From Deltaproteobacteria bacterium (lineage in GTDB: Bacteria; Chloroflexota; Dehalococcoidia; Dehalococcoidales; BS750m-G39), in the NCBI GenBank assembly GCA_013202445.1, contig JABMRW010000001.1, positions 1-15,327 of the forward strand: 15,327 bases of DNA. Direction: 5' to 3'. The notes below the pieces were generated by a model. The model saw only the letters and a program-made list of their open reading frames with translations. It ran no database searches and was not told the origin of the DNA. Both the position numbers and the translations under genes were made by a program. This document shows positions 9,203-15,327 of the stretch, one piece after another (the first letter of the stretch is position 1; each line of letters starts with the position of its first letter).

Positions 9203-9651
9203 TTTTTCTTTTGGCTCCTGATATATTCGGCCAGGGCTTCAAGCCCCAACAAATAGCTCTTTGTTTTGAGGCCGCTAATCTGCTTGATAACCACGTCTGA
9301 AATAACCGATATCTTGCGCCACTCCTCACGGGCCTGGATGTCTGACAGGTGCACCTCGACCACGGGCAGTCCGGCATCGGCGAGGGCGTCATGAAGGGAG
9401 TAGCCGTAGTGGGTCAGGGCGCCGGGGTTAATCAATATGCCATCGGCTGCACCTGTTTTCTCCTGGATAAAGTCGATAATACCCCCCTCGTGATTGGACT
9501 GGAAGAAAATAAGCTCGCAGCCCAGTGCCTTGCCTTTCCCGGTGAGCGCCTGCTCTATAGATTCCAGGGTATCGGTGCCGTAGTGCTCTGGCTCCCTTTT
9601 ACCCAGCATATTAAGATTGGGACCGTTAATTACCATTATTTTCATCGGCAT
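9199..9651 (-). CDS. aroQ: 3-dehydroquinate dehydratase, type II
   Basis: Dehydrates 3-dehydroquinate to 3-dehydroshikimate; third shikimate step, by the type II (dodecameric, enolate) mechanism. At 150 residues it fits type II, not the roughly 250-residue Schiff-base type I AroD. Numbering from the first ATG: NGPNLNMLG (9-17), Arg19 and catalytic Tyr24 in REPEHYG, FQSNHEG (50-56), INPGALTH (74-81; Asn75, His81), EVHLS (99-103; His101), and AREEWR (107-112; Arg108, Arg112). All known active-site residues are present. The likelier start is the second ATG (9643-9645): it removes two residues, gives an ATGA overlap with aroB like other junctions here, leaves 8 bases to GGAG, and gives the usual MKI start. 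Confidence 0.96.
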   Translation of the reverse strand: MPMKIMVINGPNLNMLGKREPEHYGTDTLESIEQALTGKGKALGCELIFFQSNHEGGIIDFIQEKTGAADGILINPGALTHYGYSLHDALADAGLPVVEVHLSDIQAREEWRKISVISDVVIKQISGLKTKSYLLGLEALAEYIRSQKKK

Positions 9652-10745
9652 ATCTCCGTAAGGACTTTTCTGACCACGTCATCCGCCACCGGCTGGTTAG
9701 TTACCCCATTGCCGATGCCCTTGAGCAGCACCCAGCCGGTCTGCCCCCGGGTTGTTTTCTTGTCAAAGCGGGTGGCTCCAATAAGGTCTTCGGGATTTAC
9801 TCCCTGGCAGTAGACAGGCAGGCCGAACCTTGAGAGCAGGTTTTCAATTACGGGGATATTGCTCCGGTCAAGCCCGCCGACCTCTACGCTTATTCTGGCG
9901 GCGGCCGCCATCCCGATAGCTACCGCCTCGCCGTGACTCAGCTCTTGCAGTTTGGTGGCGGCTTCCAGGGCATGACCGACGGTATGGCCGAAGTTCAGTA
10001 TGGCTCGCTGGCCGGTCCGCTCCGTCTCGTCCACCTCTACGATGCCGGCTTTCAAACGGCAGCACCGTATAACAATATCCTTTAGCTCGGCCGTGGTAAA
10101 TTCCCTTTCCTTCTTTTGGTCAAGGAGGCGGAATAGCTCACCGTCCATTGCTAAACCGTACTTTATCACCTCGGCCAGTCCGTTCCGCATCTCGGCGGGG
10201 GGTAAAGACTTGAGCAGGGCGACGTCGCCGATAATGGCGCTCGGCTGGTAGAAGCTGCCGACCATGTTCTTCTTGCCGCCGAAGTTGACCCCCACCTTGC
10301 CGCCGATGCTGCTGTCCACCTGGGCGAGTAGAGTGGTGGGTAGTTGAATGTAGTTAATACCCCGCAGGTAAGTGGAGGCAAGGTATCCGGCCACATCACC
10401 GACCACCCCTCCCCCCAGAGCACATATAAGACCCTTGCGGTCGATATTGTTCTCCAGCAGAAACCGGTAGCCGCGCTCCACTGTATTCAGCGACTTGGCT
10501 CTCTCCCCCACCGGCAGGGTGAGCAGAGACATCTTTTTTCCCGTTGCCTCCAGCGCTTTCATCACCCTCTGCCCGTAGAGCTTTTGGACGGTGGTATCGG
10601 TGAGCAGGGCAATGCCGGAATAACCGCTGAAGTCAAAGTACCGCTCAAGCTGGTTTATAATGCCGTCGCCGACAACAATAGGGCAGCGCCTGACCGTCTC
10701 CAGTTTAATGACGTATTCTGTTGAGTTTTCTTTCCGGCTCATCAT
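9642..10745 (-). CDS. aroB: 3-dehydroquinate synthase
   Basis: Cyclises DAHP to 3-dehydroquinate using NAD and a divalent metal (usually zinc); second shikimate step. The 367 residues show LPVGERAKS (77-85), the NAD-binding GGGVVGDVAGYLAST (111-125), PTTLLAQVDSSIGGK (136-150), and metal ligands Glu192 (AEVIKYG), His254 (NFGHTVGHALEA) and His271 (HGEAVAIG). Conserved FDKK lies at 327-330. A tandem ATGATG starts the gene; the first ATG overlaps the aroF stop as ATGA. Length and the dehydroquinate-type motifs argue against the related 2-deoxy-scyllo-inosose or aminodehydroquinate synthases, as does the operon. Confidence 0.97.
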   Translation of the reverse strand: MMSRKENSTEYVIKLETVRRCPIVVGDGIINQLERYFDFSGYSGIALLTDTTVQKLYGQRVMKALEATGKKMSLLTLPVGERAKSLNTVERGYRFLLENNIDRKGLICALGGGVVGDVAGYLASTYLRGINYIQLPTTLLAQVDSSIGGKVGVNFGGKKNMVGSFYQPSAIIGDVALLKSLPPAEMRNGLAEVIKYGLAMDGELFRLLDQKKEREFTTAELKDIVIRCCRLKAGIVEVDETERTGQRAILNFGHTVGHALEAATKLQELSHGEAVAIGMAAAARISVEVGGLDRSNIPVIENLLSRFGLPVYCQGVNPEDLIGATRFDKKTTRGQTGWVLLKGIGNGVTNQPVADDVVRKVLTEICR

Positions 10746-11737
10746 CTGATTAGACTATTTATCTCCTTCATTAGTTCGCCGAACTGTTCGGGATACAGGG
10801 ACTGCATTCCGTCGGAGAGGGCGTGCGCCGGGTCGTGGTGCACCTCCACCAGCAGGCCGTCGGCGCCGACGGCGATGGCGCCCTTGGACAGGGGGATGAC
10901 ATAGTCCCTCCGTCCGGCGGCATGGCTGGGGTCAACGATGATAGGCAGAGGGCTGGATTCCTTGATTGAAGGGATAGCGCTCAAATCCAGGGTATTTCTG
11001 GTATTATCGGAGAAGGTGCGTATGCCCCGTTCACACAGGATGACCTGGTTGTTCCCCTCCGAGCTGATATATTCCGCCGACATCAGCAACTCTTCGATTG
11101 TTGCCGCAAAACTGCGCTTGAGCAGGATCGGTTTAGAGGAATGACCGGCCCGGCGCAGCAGGGAGTAGTTATGCATGTTCCTGGCGCCGATCTGGATGAT
11201 ATCGGCGTACTTTTCCACCAGTTCAATATTGGTGTGGTCGGTGGCCTCGGTTACGATGAGCAGGCCGGTCTCCTGGCGGACTTTAGCCAGTATCTTCAGT
11301 CCTTCCTCCCCCAGCCCCTGAAAGCTGTAAGGTGAGGTTCTGGGTTTGAAGGCGCCCCCCCGGAAGACCTGGGCACCGCCTTTTTTCACCAGGCGGGCGA
11401 TGGTCAGTGCCTGTTCTTCACTTTCTACGGCGCAGGGCCCGGCCATTACCACCGGTTTACCTCCGCCAATCTTAATGTCGCCAACGGTTATAACCCTTGC
11501 CTCCGGATGCGTCTCCCGGCTGACCAGTTTATAGGGCTTGGTTACCCGGATGGTCTCCTTTACGCCTTCCATGACCAGAAGCCGTGAGTCATTAACCGGC
11601 CCCTGGTTGCCGATAATGCAGACCGCCGTACGCTGGGCGCCGGGCATGGGCACGCCGCGGTAACCCATGTTCTCTATTTCATGAATGATTGCCTGTACCT
11701 GTGCCTCGGTAGCATCGTTTTTCATCACCACCAGCAT
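10742..11737 (-). CDS. aroF: DAHP synthase, type I-beta, with N-terminal ferredoxin-like regulatory domain
   Basis: Condenses PEP with erythrose 4-phosphate to DAHP, the entry step of the shikimate route. Residues 1 to about 70 (MLVVMK onward, ending near KPYKLVSRE) match the small ferredoxin-like domain of the Thermotoga maritima enzyme, which there mediates tyrosine/phenylalanine inhibition. The catalytic barrel follows: AGPCAVES (99-106; metal ligand Cys102), RGGAFKPRTSPYSFQG (126-141), IGARNMHN (183-190), LKRSF (206-210), DPSHAAGRRD (269-278; His272), VEVH (297-300; Glu298) and SDG (308-310; Asp309). These ligand positions equal the Thermotoga numbering. No chorismate mutase domain is fused. 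AGGAGG lies 9 bases upstream of the ATG, and a 36-base gap separates it from trpF. The gene symbol varies between aroF, aroG and aroH; paralogues may exist elsewhere. Confidence 0.95.
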   Translation of the reverse strand: MLVVMKNDATEAQVQAIIHEIENMGYRGVPMPGAQRTAVCIIGNQGPVNDSRLLVMEGVKETIRVTKPYKLVSRETHPEARVITVGDIKIGGGKPVVMAGPCAVESEEQALTIARLVKKGGAQVFRGGAFKPRTSPYSFQGLGEEGLKILAKVRQETGLLIVTEATDHTNIELVEKYADIIQIGARNMHNYSLLRRAGHSSKPILLKRSFAATIEELLMSAEYISSEGNNQVILCERGIRTFSDNTRNTLDLSAIPSIKESSPLPIIVDPSHAAGRRDYVIPLSKGAIAVGADGLLVEVHHDPAHALSDGMQSLYPEQFGELMKEINSLIR

Positions 11738-11773
11738 CTGCCTGTTCCTCCTTTGGTTGGATAATCCATAGCT
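11738..11773 (-). other. trpF-aroF intergenic gap, the only sizeable break in the operon
   Basis: These 36 bases separate the stop of trpF from the ATG of the DAHP synthase gene. The half next to aroF holds a strong AAAGGAGG ribosome binding site (minus strand). I see no hairpin with a T-run and no clear -35/-10 pair, so neither a terminator nor an internal promoter is supported. Confidence 0.5.
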
Positions 11774-12415
11774 TTAATCCGCCGACCTGACGGCCTTGAC
11801 GAAATACTTGATTTTTGCCACATCTTTAACCCCCCGGCTCTCCACCCCGCTGGAAACATCAACCCCCCAGGGTTTTAAGCTTGATACCACCTCTCCGACG
11901 TTTTCCGGGTGGAGTCCGCCGGCGATGATGACCGGGTATTTGGCCACTGCCCGTCGGGCTGTCTCCCAGGCGAAGACTTTTCCCGTTCCCCCGTACTTTT
12001 GCTCAACGAAAGTGTCCAGCAGGTAGATGAAAGGACGGGAACCAAGCTTCTTTTGACCGTTTTCCAGATGAGCTAAAAGCTCCTCCTCCCCCAGCTTATT
12101 AGATATATGTATTGCCTTTATTACCGGTTTTTCGATTTGCCGGCAGTACTCCCAGCTCTCGTCACCGCTGAGCTGCACCCAGTCCAGCCCGCAGTCAGCG
12201 GCCACCGCATTTACCGTGGCCGCGGGCATATTGACGAATACCCCGGCTGCCGGCAGGTTATGTTCTTTGACCGCAGCCACTATCTCCCGCGCCTTCTCAT
12301 GCGTAACCTGTCGGGGGCTGGGGGCAAAGACCACCCCGATAAGGTCAGCCTCGGCTTCTATCGCCGCCCGGGCATAAGAGATCTCGGTGATGCCGCAAAT
12401 CTTAACCTTGGTCAC
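11774..12415 (-). CDS. trpF: Phosphoribosylanthranilate isomerase
   Basis: Isomerises phosphoribosylanthranilate to CdRP by an Amadori rearrangement; third step from chorismate to tryptophan. The 213-residue TIM barrel has general base Cys7 (VKICGIT), general acid Asp134 (LLDTF), GGTGK (142-146), AGGL (165-168) and DVSSGVES (186-193), the last two binding phosphate. QLSGDE (81-86) has Ser where the family usually has His (QLHGDE). The start codon is GTG (12413-12415), overlapping the trpC stop as GTGA. It is separate from trpC, unlike the fused enzyme of enteric bacteria. It is the last trp gene before the aro block. Confidence 0.96.
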   Translation of the reverse strand: MTKVKICGITEISYARAAIEAEADLIGVVFAPSPRQVTHEKAREIVAAVKEHNLPAAGVFVNMPAATVNAVAADCGLDWVQLSGDESWEYCRQIEKPVIKAIHISNKLGEEELLAHLENGQKKLGSRPFIYLLDTFVEQKYGGTGKVFAWETARRAVAKYPVIIAGGLHPENVGEVVSSLKPWGVDVSSGVESRGVKDVAKIKYFVKAVRSAD

Positions 12416-13182
12416 AATAGCTCCTTTATCTTGGCCTCCACGTCATCGGCGGTAACCAGCGCCTCGCCGACCAGTATGGCGTTAACCTTCCATTCCTTCA
12501 GCTTCTGCACCTCATCCCGCCCCTTTATGCCGCTTTCGCTGACCACTACCCGGCCCCGGGGGATGGGGGGGCGAAGCTGTCTGGTGACATTTATGTCTAC
12601 CTTCATGGTATCAAGGTCACGGTTATTAATGCCGATTATTCGGGCGCCACAGGCCAGCGCCCTTTCGAGTTCGTTCTGGTTGTGCACTTCAACCAGGCAC
12701 TGCATTCCCAGAGCGTGGCTTAAGGAAAGCAGTTCCCCGAGTTCGAAGTCATCCAATATGGCCACAATCAGCAGCACGGCGTCGGCTCCCCAGGCACACG
12801 ATTCAAATATCTGGTAGGGCTTCAGGATAAAGTCTTTCCTTAATAGGGGAATATCGGGTAAGGCGCGCTTAATGGCTTCAAGGTCTTCCCGGCTCCCCCC
12901 GAAATAGCGTGACTCGGTGAGCACCGATATTGCCGCCGCCCCGCACTGGGCATAGGTGCCGGCCAGCTTAACCGGGTCTAGGTCAGGGCATAATACTCCC
13001 CGGGAAGGCGACGCCCGCTTGACCTCGGCGATTAAACGGAGGCTATCCCCGCTTAGAGCCGCCGCCAGATTCAGGGGCAAAGGCCTTTCCATAATGGCCG
13101 CCCTGAGCTCGGGCAGGGGGATGGTTTCCTGCCTCTGCTTTAGCTCTTCCCGCTTTTCGGCAACAATCTTATCTAGAAACAT
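12412..13182 (-). CDS. trpC: Indole-3-glycerol phosphate synthase
   Basis: Ring-closes and decarboxylates CdRP to indole-3-glycerol phosphate; fourth step from chorismate to tryptophan. The 256 residues are typical for a monofunctional enzyme. All the catalytic and binding residues known from the Sulfolobus enzyme are visible: Glu53 and Lys55 (IAEVKRASPSRG, 51-62), Lys116 (LLRKDFI), Glu165 (LVEVH), Asn186 and Arg188 (GINNRDL, 184-190), Glu216 and Ser217 (VSESGI, 214-219). The ATG lies 5 bases after trpD; the upstream ribosome binding site is weak (AAGAG only), so translation probably depends on coupling to trpD. Confidence 0.97.
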   Translation of the reverse strand: MFLDKIVAEKREELKQRQETIPLPELRAAIMERPLPLNLAAALSGDSLRLIAEVKRASPSRGVLCPDLDPVKLAGTYAQCGAAAISVLTESRYFGGSREDLEAIKRALPDIPLLRKDFILKPYQIFESCAWGADAVLLIVAILDDFELGELLSLSHALGMQCLVEVHNQNELERALACGARIIGINNRDLDTMKVDINVTRQLRPPIPRGRVVVSESGIKGRDEVQKLKEWKVNAILVGEALVTADDVEAKIKELL

Positions 13183-13187
13183 GGCTC

Positions 13188-14219
13188 TTAACCGTAGCTC
13201 TGGCTCAGTGTAATTAGTTTCTCCAGTTTGTCCAGCGCCTGTCCGTTGTCTATTGTCTCCCGGGCTATCTCGGCGCCTTCCTTCAAGGCGGGCAGCCCTG
13301 AGCGATTTTTAGTGCGGTGACTGACCGCTATACCGGCGGCGGCGTTCATCACCACGGCGTCTCTTTTCGGCCCCTTCTCCCCCTCCAGCACCGCGCGCAG
13401 TATGGCCGCATTCTCCTGGGGCGTGCCACCCAACAGTGTCTCTACTCCGGCGGCCACCAGCCCGAAGTCCTCGGGGGCCACCTGGTAATCGGTTATCTTG
13501 CCGTTGCTTAGTTCCCAAACCCGGGACTTGCCGGCTATTGAGATTTCATCCATTCCGTTCAGGCTATGGACCACTATGGCGTGCTTTGAACCCAGGCGCT
13601 GGAGTACCTTAACCAGCTTTCCGCCGAGTTCCTGGCTGGGCACACCCAGAACCTGGGACTCAGCCAGCGCCGGGTTGGTCAGCGGGCCGAGGATATTAAA
13701 TATAGTGCGTATGCCAATCTCGCGGCGGGGGACAGCGGCGAACTTCATTGCCGGGTGGAAGAGGGGGGCGAACATGAAGCCGATGCCCACCTTTTCCAGG
13801 CAGTCTTTCACCTGACTGGCATCAAGTTCAATTTTCATCCCAAGGGCCTCCAGTACATCGGCACTGCCGCACTGACTGGTCATGGCGCGGTTGTTGTGCT
13901 TGGCTACCTTTATCCCGGCGCCGGCGGCAACAAAGGCGGCGGCGGTGGAAATATTGAAGCTCCGGGAGTTATCGCCTCCGGTGCCGACAATATCAATCAC
14001 CGGGCCGGTGGTCTTTACCCGGACTGATTTAGCCCGCATGACGCTGGCCAGCCCGGCAATCTCGTCGGCGGTCTCACCTTTGATTCTGAGGGCGGTGACA
14101 AAGGCACCGAACTGGGCTGGTGTTACCTGCCCCGTGGTCATCTCCTCCATCACCCCGGCGGCCTGCTCCATGCTAAGGGACTGCCCATCTATTAATAAGG
14201 TAATGGCTTCCTTAATCAT
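13188..14219 (-). CDS. trpD: Anthranilate phosphoribosyltransferase
   Basis: Transfers phosphoribose from PRPP to anthranilate; second step from chorismate to tryptophan. The 343 residues match the nucleoside phosphorylase class III fold: an N-terminal helical domain (about 1-70), the PRPP loop IVGTGGDNSRSFNIST (77-92), KHNNRAMTSQCGSADVLEALG (107-127), RREIGIRTIFNILGPLTNP (165-183) and NGMDE (221-225), whose acidic pair binds magnesium. The second block reads HNNR where the family almost always has HGNR, so Asn109 is unusual. The ATG overlaps trpG by 8 bases, with AAGGAGG 9 bases upstream inside trpG. It is not fused to trpG, unlike the enteric enzyme. The pyrimidine-nucleoside phosphorylase relatives are excluded by length and context. 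Confidence 0.96.
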   Translation of the reverse strand: MIKEAITLLIDGQSLSMEQAAGVMEEMTTGQVTPAQFGAFVTALRIKGETADEIAGLASVMRAKSVRVKTTGPVIDIVGTGGDNSRSFNISTAAAFVAAGAGIKVAKHNNRAMTSQCGSADVLEALGMKIELDASQVKDCLEKVGIGFMFAPLFHPAMKFAAVPRREIGIRTIFNILGPLTNPALAESQVLGVPSQELGGKLVKVLQRLGSKHAIVVHSLNGMDEISIAGKSRVWELSNGKITDYQVAPEDFGLVAAGVETLLGGTPQENAAILRAVLEGEKGPKRDAVVMNAAAGIAVSHRTKNRSGLPALKEGAEIARETIDNGQALDKLEKLITLSQSYG

Positions 14220-14793
14220 GCCGGGCTACCTCCTTGGCCAGGAAATTTCTTAGTATATCCTTCCCGGCGTGGGTCATAAAAGATTCCGGGTGGAACTGCA
14301 CTCCCTCCACCGGGTGCTGGCGATGGCGCATTCCCATAATGGTGTTATCTTCGGTCCAGGCGGTTATCTCCAGAGAGTCGGGGAGTCCTTCCCGGACTAC
14401 GACCAGAGAGTGATAGCGGATGGCGGGGAATGGGTTGGGGAGGCCACTAAAGACACCGGTATTATTATGGTAGACCAGAGATGACTTACCGTGCATAATT
14501 TCCCGGGCCGGGCCAAAGGCGCCTCCGTAGCTATAGCCGATACACTGATGCCCCAGGCAAACGCCGAGGACGGGCACCTTGGCGCTAAAGTGCCGGATGA
14601 CATCGTTGGATATGCCGGCGTTTAAGGGGGTGGAGGGGCCGGGTGATATTACGATGCGCTCCGGGTTCATCATTTCAATCTCGTCCAGCGTTATCTTATC
14701 GTTGCGGACTACCCGCACCTCTTCCCCCAGCTCGCTTAAGTACTGGTACAGGTTATAGGTAAAGCTATCATAATTATCTATCAGTAACAGCAT
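14212..14793 (-). CDS. trpG: Anthranilate synthase glutamine amidotransferase subunit
   Basis: Hydrolyses glutamine and passes ammonia to TrpE for anthranilate formation. From ATG 14791-14793 it has 193 residues, normal for the class I amidotransferase. Motifs: [13 protein letters not shown] (3-15), SPGPSTP (50-56), GVCLGHQ (77-83) with nucleophile Cys79, HGK (101-103) and QFHPES (166-171) with catalytic His168; the third member of the triad is Glu170. An open frame extends 14 codons further upstream to 14835, but those residues are a basic run foreign to the family, and AAGGAG sits 5 bases before 14793. It overlaps the end of trpE by 20 bases. In some bacteria such a subunit also serves PabB; no pabB is present here, so trpG is the supported name. 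Confidence 0.95.
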   Translation of the reverse strand: MLLLIDNYDSFTYNLYQYLSELGEEVRVVRNDKITLDEIEMMNPERIVISPGPSTPLNAGISNDVIRHFSAKVPVLGVCLGHQCIGYSYGGAFGPAREIMHGKSSLVYHNNTGVFSGLPNPFPAIRYHSLVVVREGLPDSLEITAWTEDNTIMGMRHRQHPVEGVQFHPESFMTHAGKDILRNFLAKEVARHD

Positions 14794-15327
14794 GGCTGCT
14801 CCTTGGCGGCGAGCTTTGGGCTTCCGCTTCCTCAATGGCGTTCAGCAAGGCCCGGGCCTTGTTCATAGTTTCCTCATATTCCCGCGCCGGTACGCTGTCA
14901 TAGACAATGCCGGCGCCAGCCTGGACGTGGGCTGTTCCGTCGGTCATGATAATGGTCCTTATGGTTATGGCGGTATCCATACTGCCGGAGAAGCTGAAGT
15001 AGCCCACGCAGCCGGCGTAGGGGCCTCTCTTGTCCGGCTCAAGCTCGGCGATAGCCTCCATGGCGCGGATTTTGGGCGCACCGGAGACGGTGCCGGCGGG
15101 AAAACAGGCGCGCAGGGCGTCGAAGGGGGTGAGTTCGGGGCGCAGCCTGCCTTCCACATTGGTGACCAGGTGCATAACGTGAGAGTAGCGTTCTACATCC
15201 ATAAGCTCGCTGACCTTGACCGTTCCCGGCAGGCTCACCCGCCCGATGTCGTTGCGCCCCAGGTCTACCAGCATTATGTGCTCGGCCCGCTCCTTTTCGT
15301 CATTGCGGAGCTCTTTTTCCAGTCGGG
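14774..15327 (-). CDS. trpE: Anthranilate synthase component I, C-terminal part (cut by window edge)
   Basis: Aminates chorismate and eliminates pyruvate to give anthranilate, with ammonia from TrpG; committed step to tryptophan. Only the last 183 codons are in the window. They cover the end of the chorismate-binding domain: [16 protein letters not shown], the nearby [49 protein letters not shown], and [18 protein letters not shown]. These match TrpE and PabB alike; the adjacent trpG and trpD make TrpE the better call. The N-terminal feedback site (LLES-type, tryptophan binding) and the start are beyond the right edge. The last 20 bases overlap trpG. The tail after NAIEEAE is poorly conserved. 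Confidence 0.93.
   Translation of the reverse strand, partial: RLEKELRNDEKERAEHIMLVDLGRNDIGRVSLPGTVKVSELMDVERYSHVMHLVTNVEGRLRPELTPFDALRACFPAGTVSGAPKIRAMEAIAELEPDKRGPYAGCVGYFSFSGSMDTAITIRTIIMTDGTAHVQAGAGIVYDSVPAREYEETMNKARALLNAIEEAEAQSSPPRSSHAVTDR
14799..14804 (-). promoter_or_regulatory. Ribosome binding site deciding the trpG start
   Basis: AAGGAG on the minus strand (CTCCTT at 14799-14804) lies 5 bases upstream of ATG 14791-14793 and inside the 3' end of trpE. It supports this start over the longer frame beginning at 14835. Confidence 0.75.

Noticed and set aside
14794..14835. N-terminal extension of TrpG starting at 14835
   Set aside because: The extra 14 residues are basic and unlike the family, they lie within trpE coding sequence, and the AAGGAG site points to 14793.
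14774..15327. PabB (aminodeoxychorismate synthase) in place of TrpE
   Set aside because: The C-terminal domain alone cannot separate the two, but the directly following trpG, trpD, trpC and trpF make TrpE far more likely.

Overview
The window holds two transcription blocks that converge tail to tail near position 3433. On the minus strand, from the right edge to 3447, runs an uninterrupted series of 14 aromatic amino acid biosynthesis genes: trpE (3' part only), trpG, trpD, trpC, trpF, aroF-type DAHP synthase, aroB, aroQ, aroA, aroK, aroE, aroC, trpB, trpA. On the plus strand (640-3420) is a two-gene unit encoding a split PEP-synthase-like phosphotransferase: a 563-residue protein carrying the swivelling phospho-histidine domain, then a 349-residue ATP-grasp protein. 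Positions 1-639 carry no gene I can support.

The minus-strand set covers every enzyme from erythrose 4-phosphate + PEP to chorismate (7 steps, 7 genes) and from chorismate to tryptophan (5 steps, 7 genes). The seven shikimate genes sit as one block inside a tryptophan operon, between trpF and trpBA. Most junctions are 4-base ATGA or GTGA overlaps (trpC/trpF, aroF/aroB, aroB/aroQ if the second AUG is used, aroQ/aroA, aroA/aroK, aroC/trpB, trpB/trpA). The only gap above 5 bases is the 36 bases between trpF and aroF, a candidate seam between an old trp operon and an old aro operon. No chorismate mutase, prephenate dehydratase or prephenate dehydrogenase is present. The promoter and any attenuator lie upstream of trpE, outside the window.

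The plus-strand pair has the gene order (histidine-domain subunit first, ATP-grasp subunit second), sizes and domain content of phenylphosphate synthase subunits 1 and 2 of anaerobic phenol degraders. Neither protein has the C-terminal PEP/pyruvate-binding barrel of true PEP synthase, so the pair probably phosphorylates another acceptor. The acceptor cannot be read from the sequence.

Organism: a bacterium of moderate to fairly high G+C, with tightly coupled operons, strong AGGAGG ribosome binding sites, a Thermotoga-type DAHP synthase with an N-terminal ferredoxin-like domain, and a type II dehydroquinase. Together with a phenylphosphate-synthase-like pair this fits an anaerobe. I favour an uncultured Chloroflexota (Dehalococcoidia-like) lineage, but this is inference from gene content and general family resemblance, not from a marker gene.
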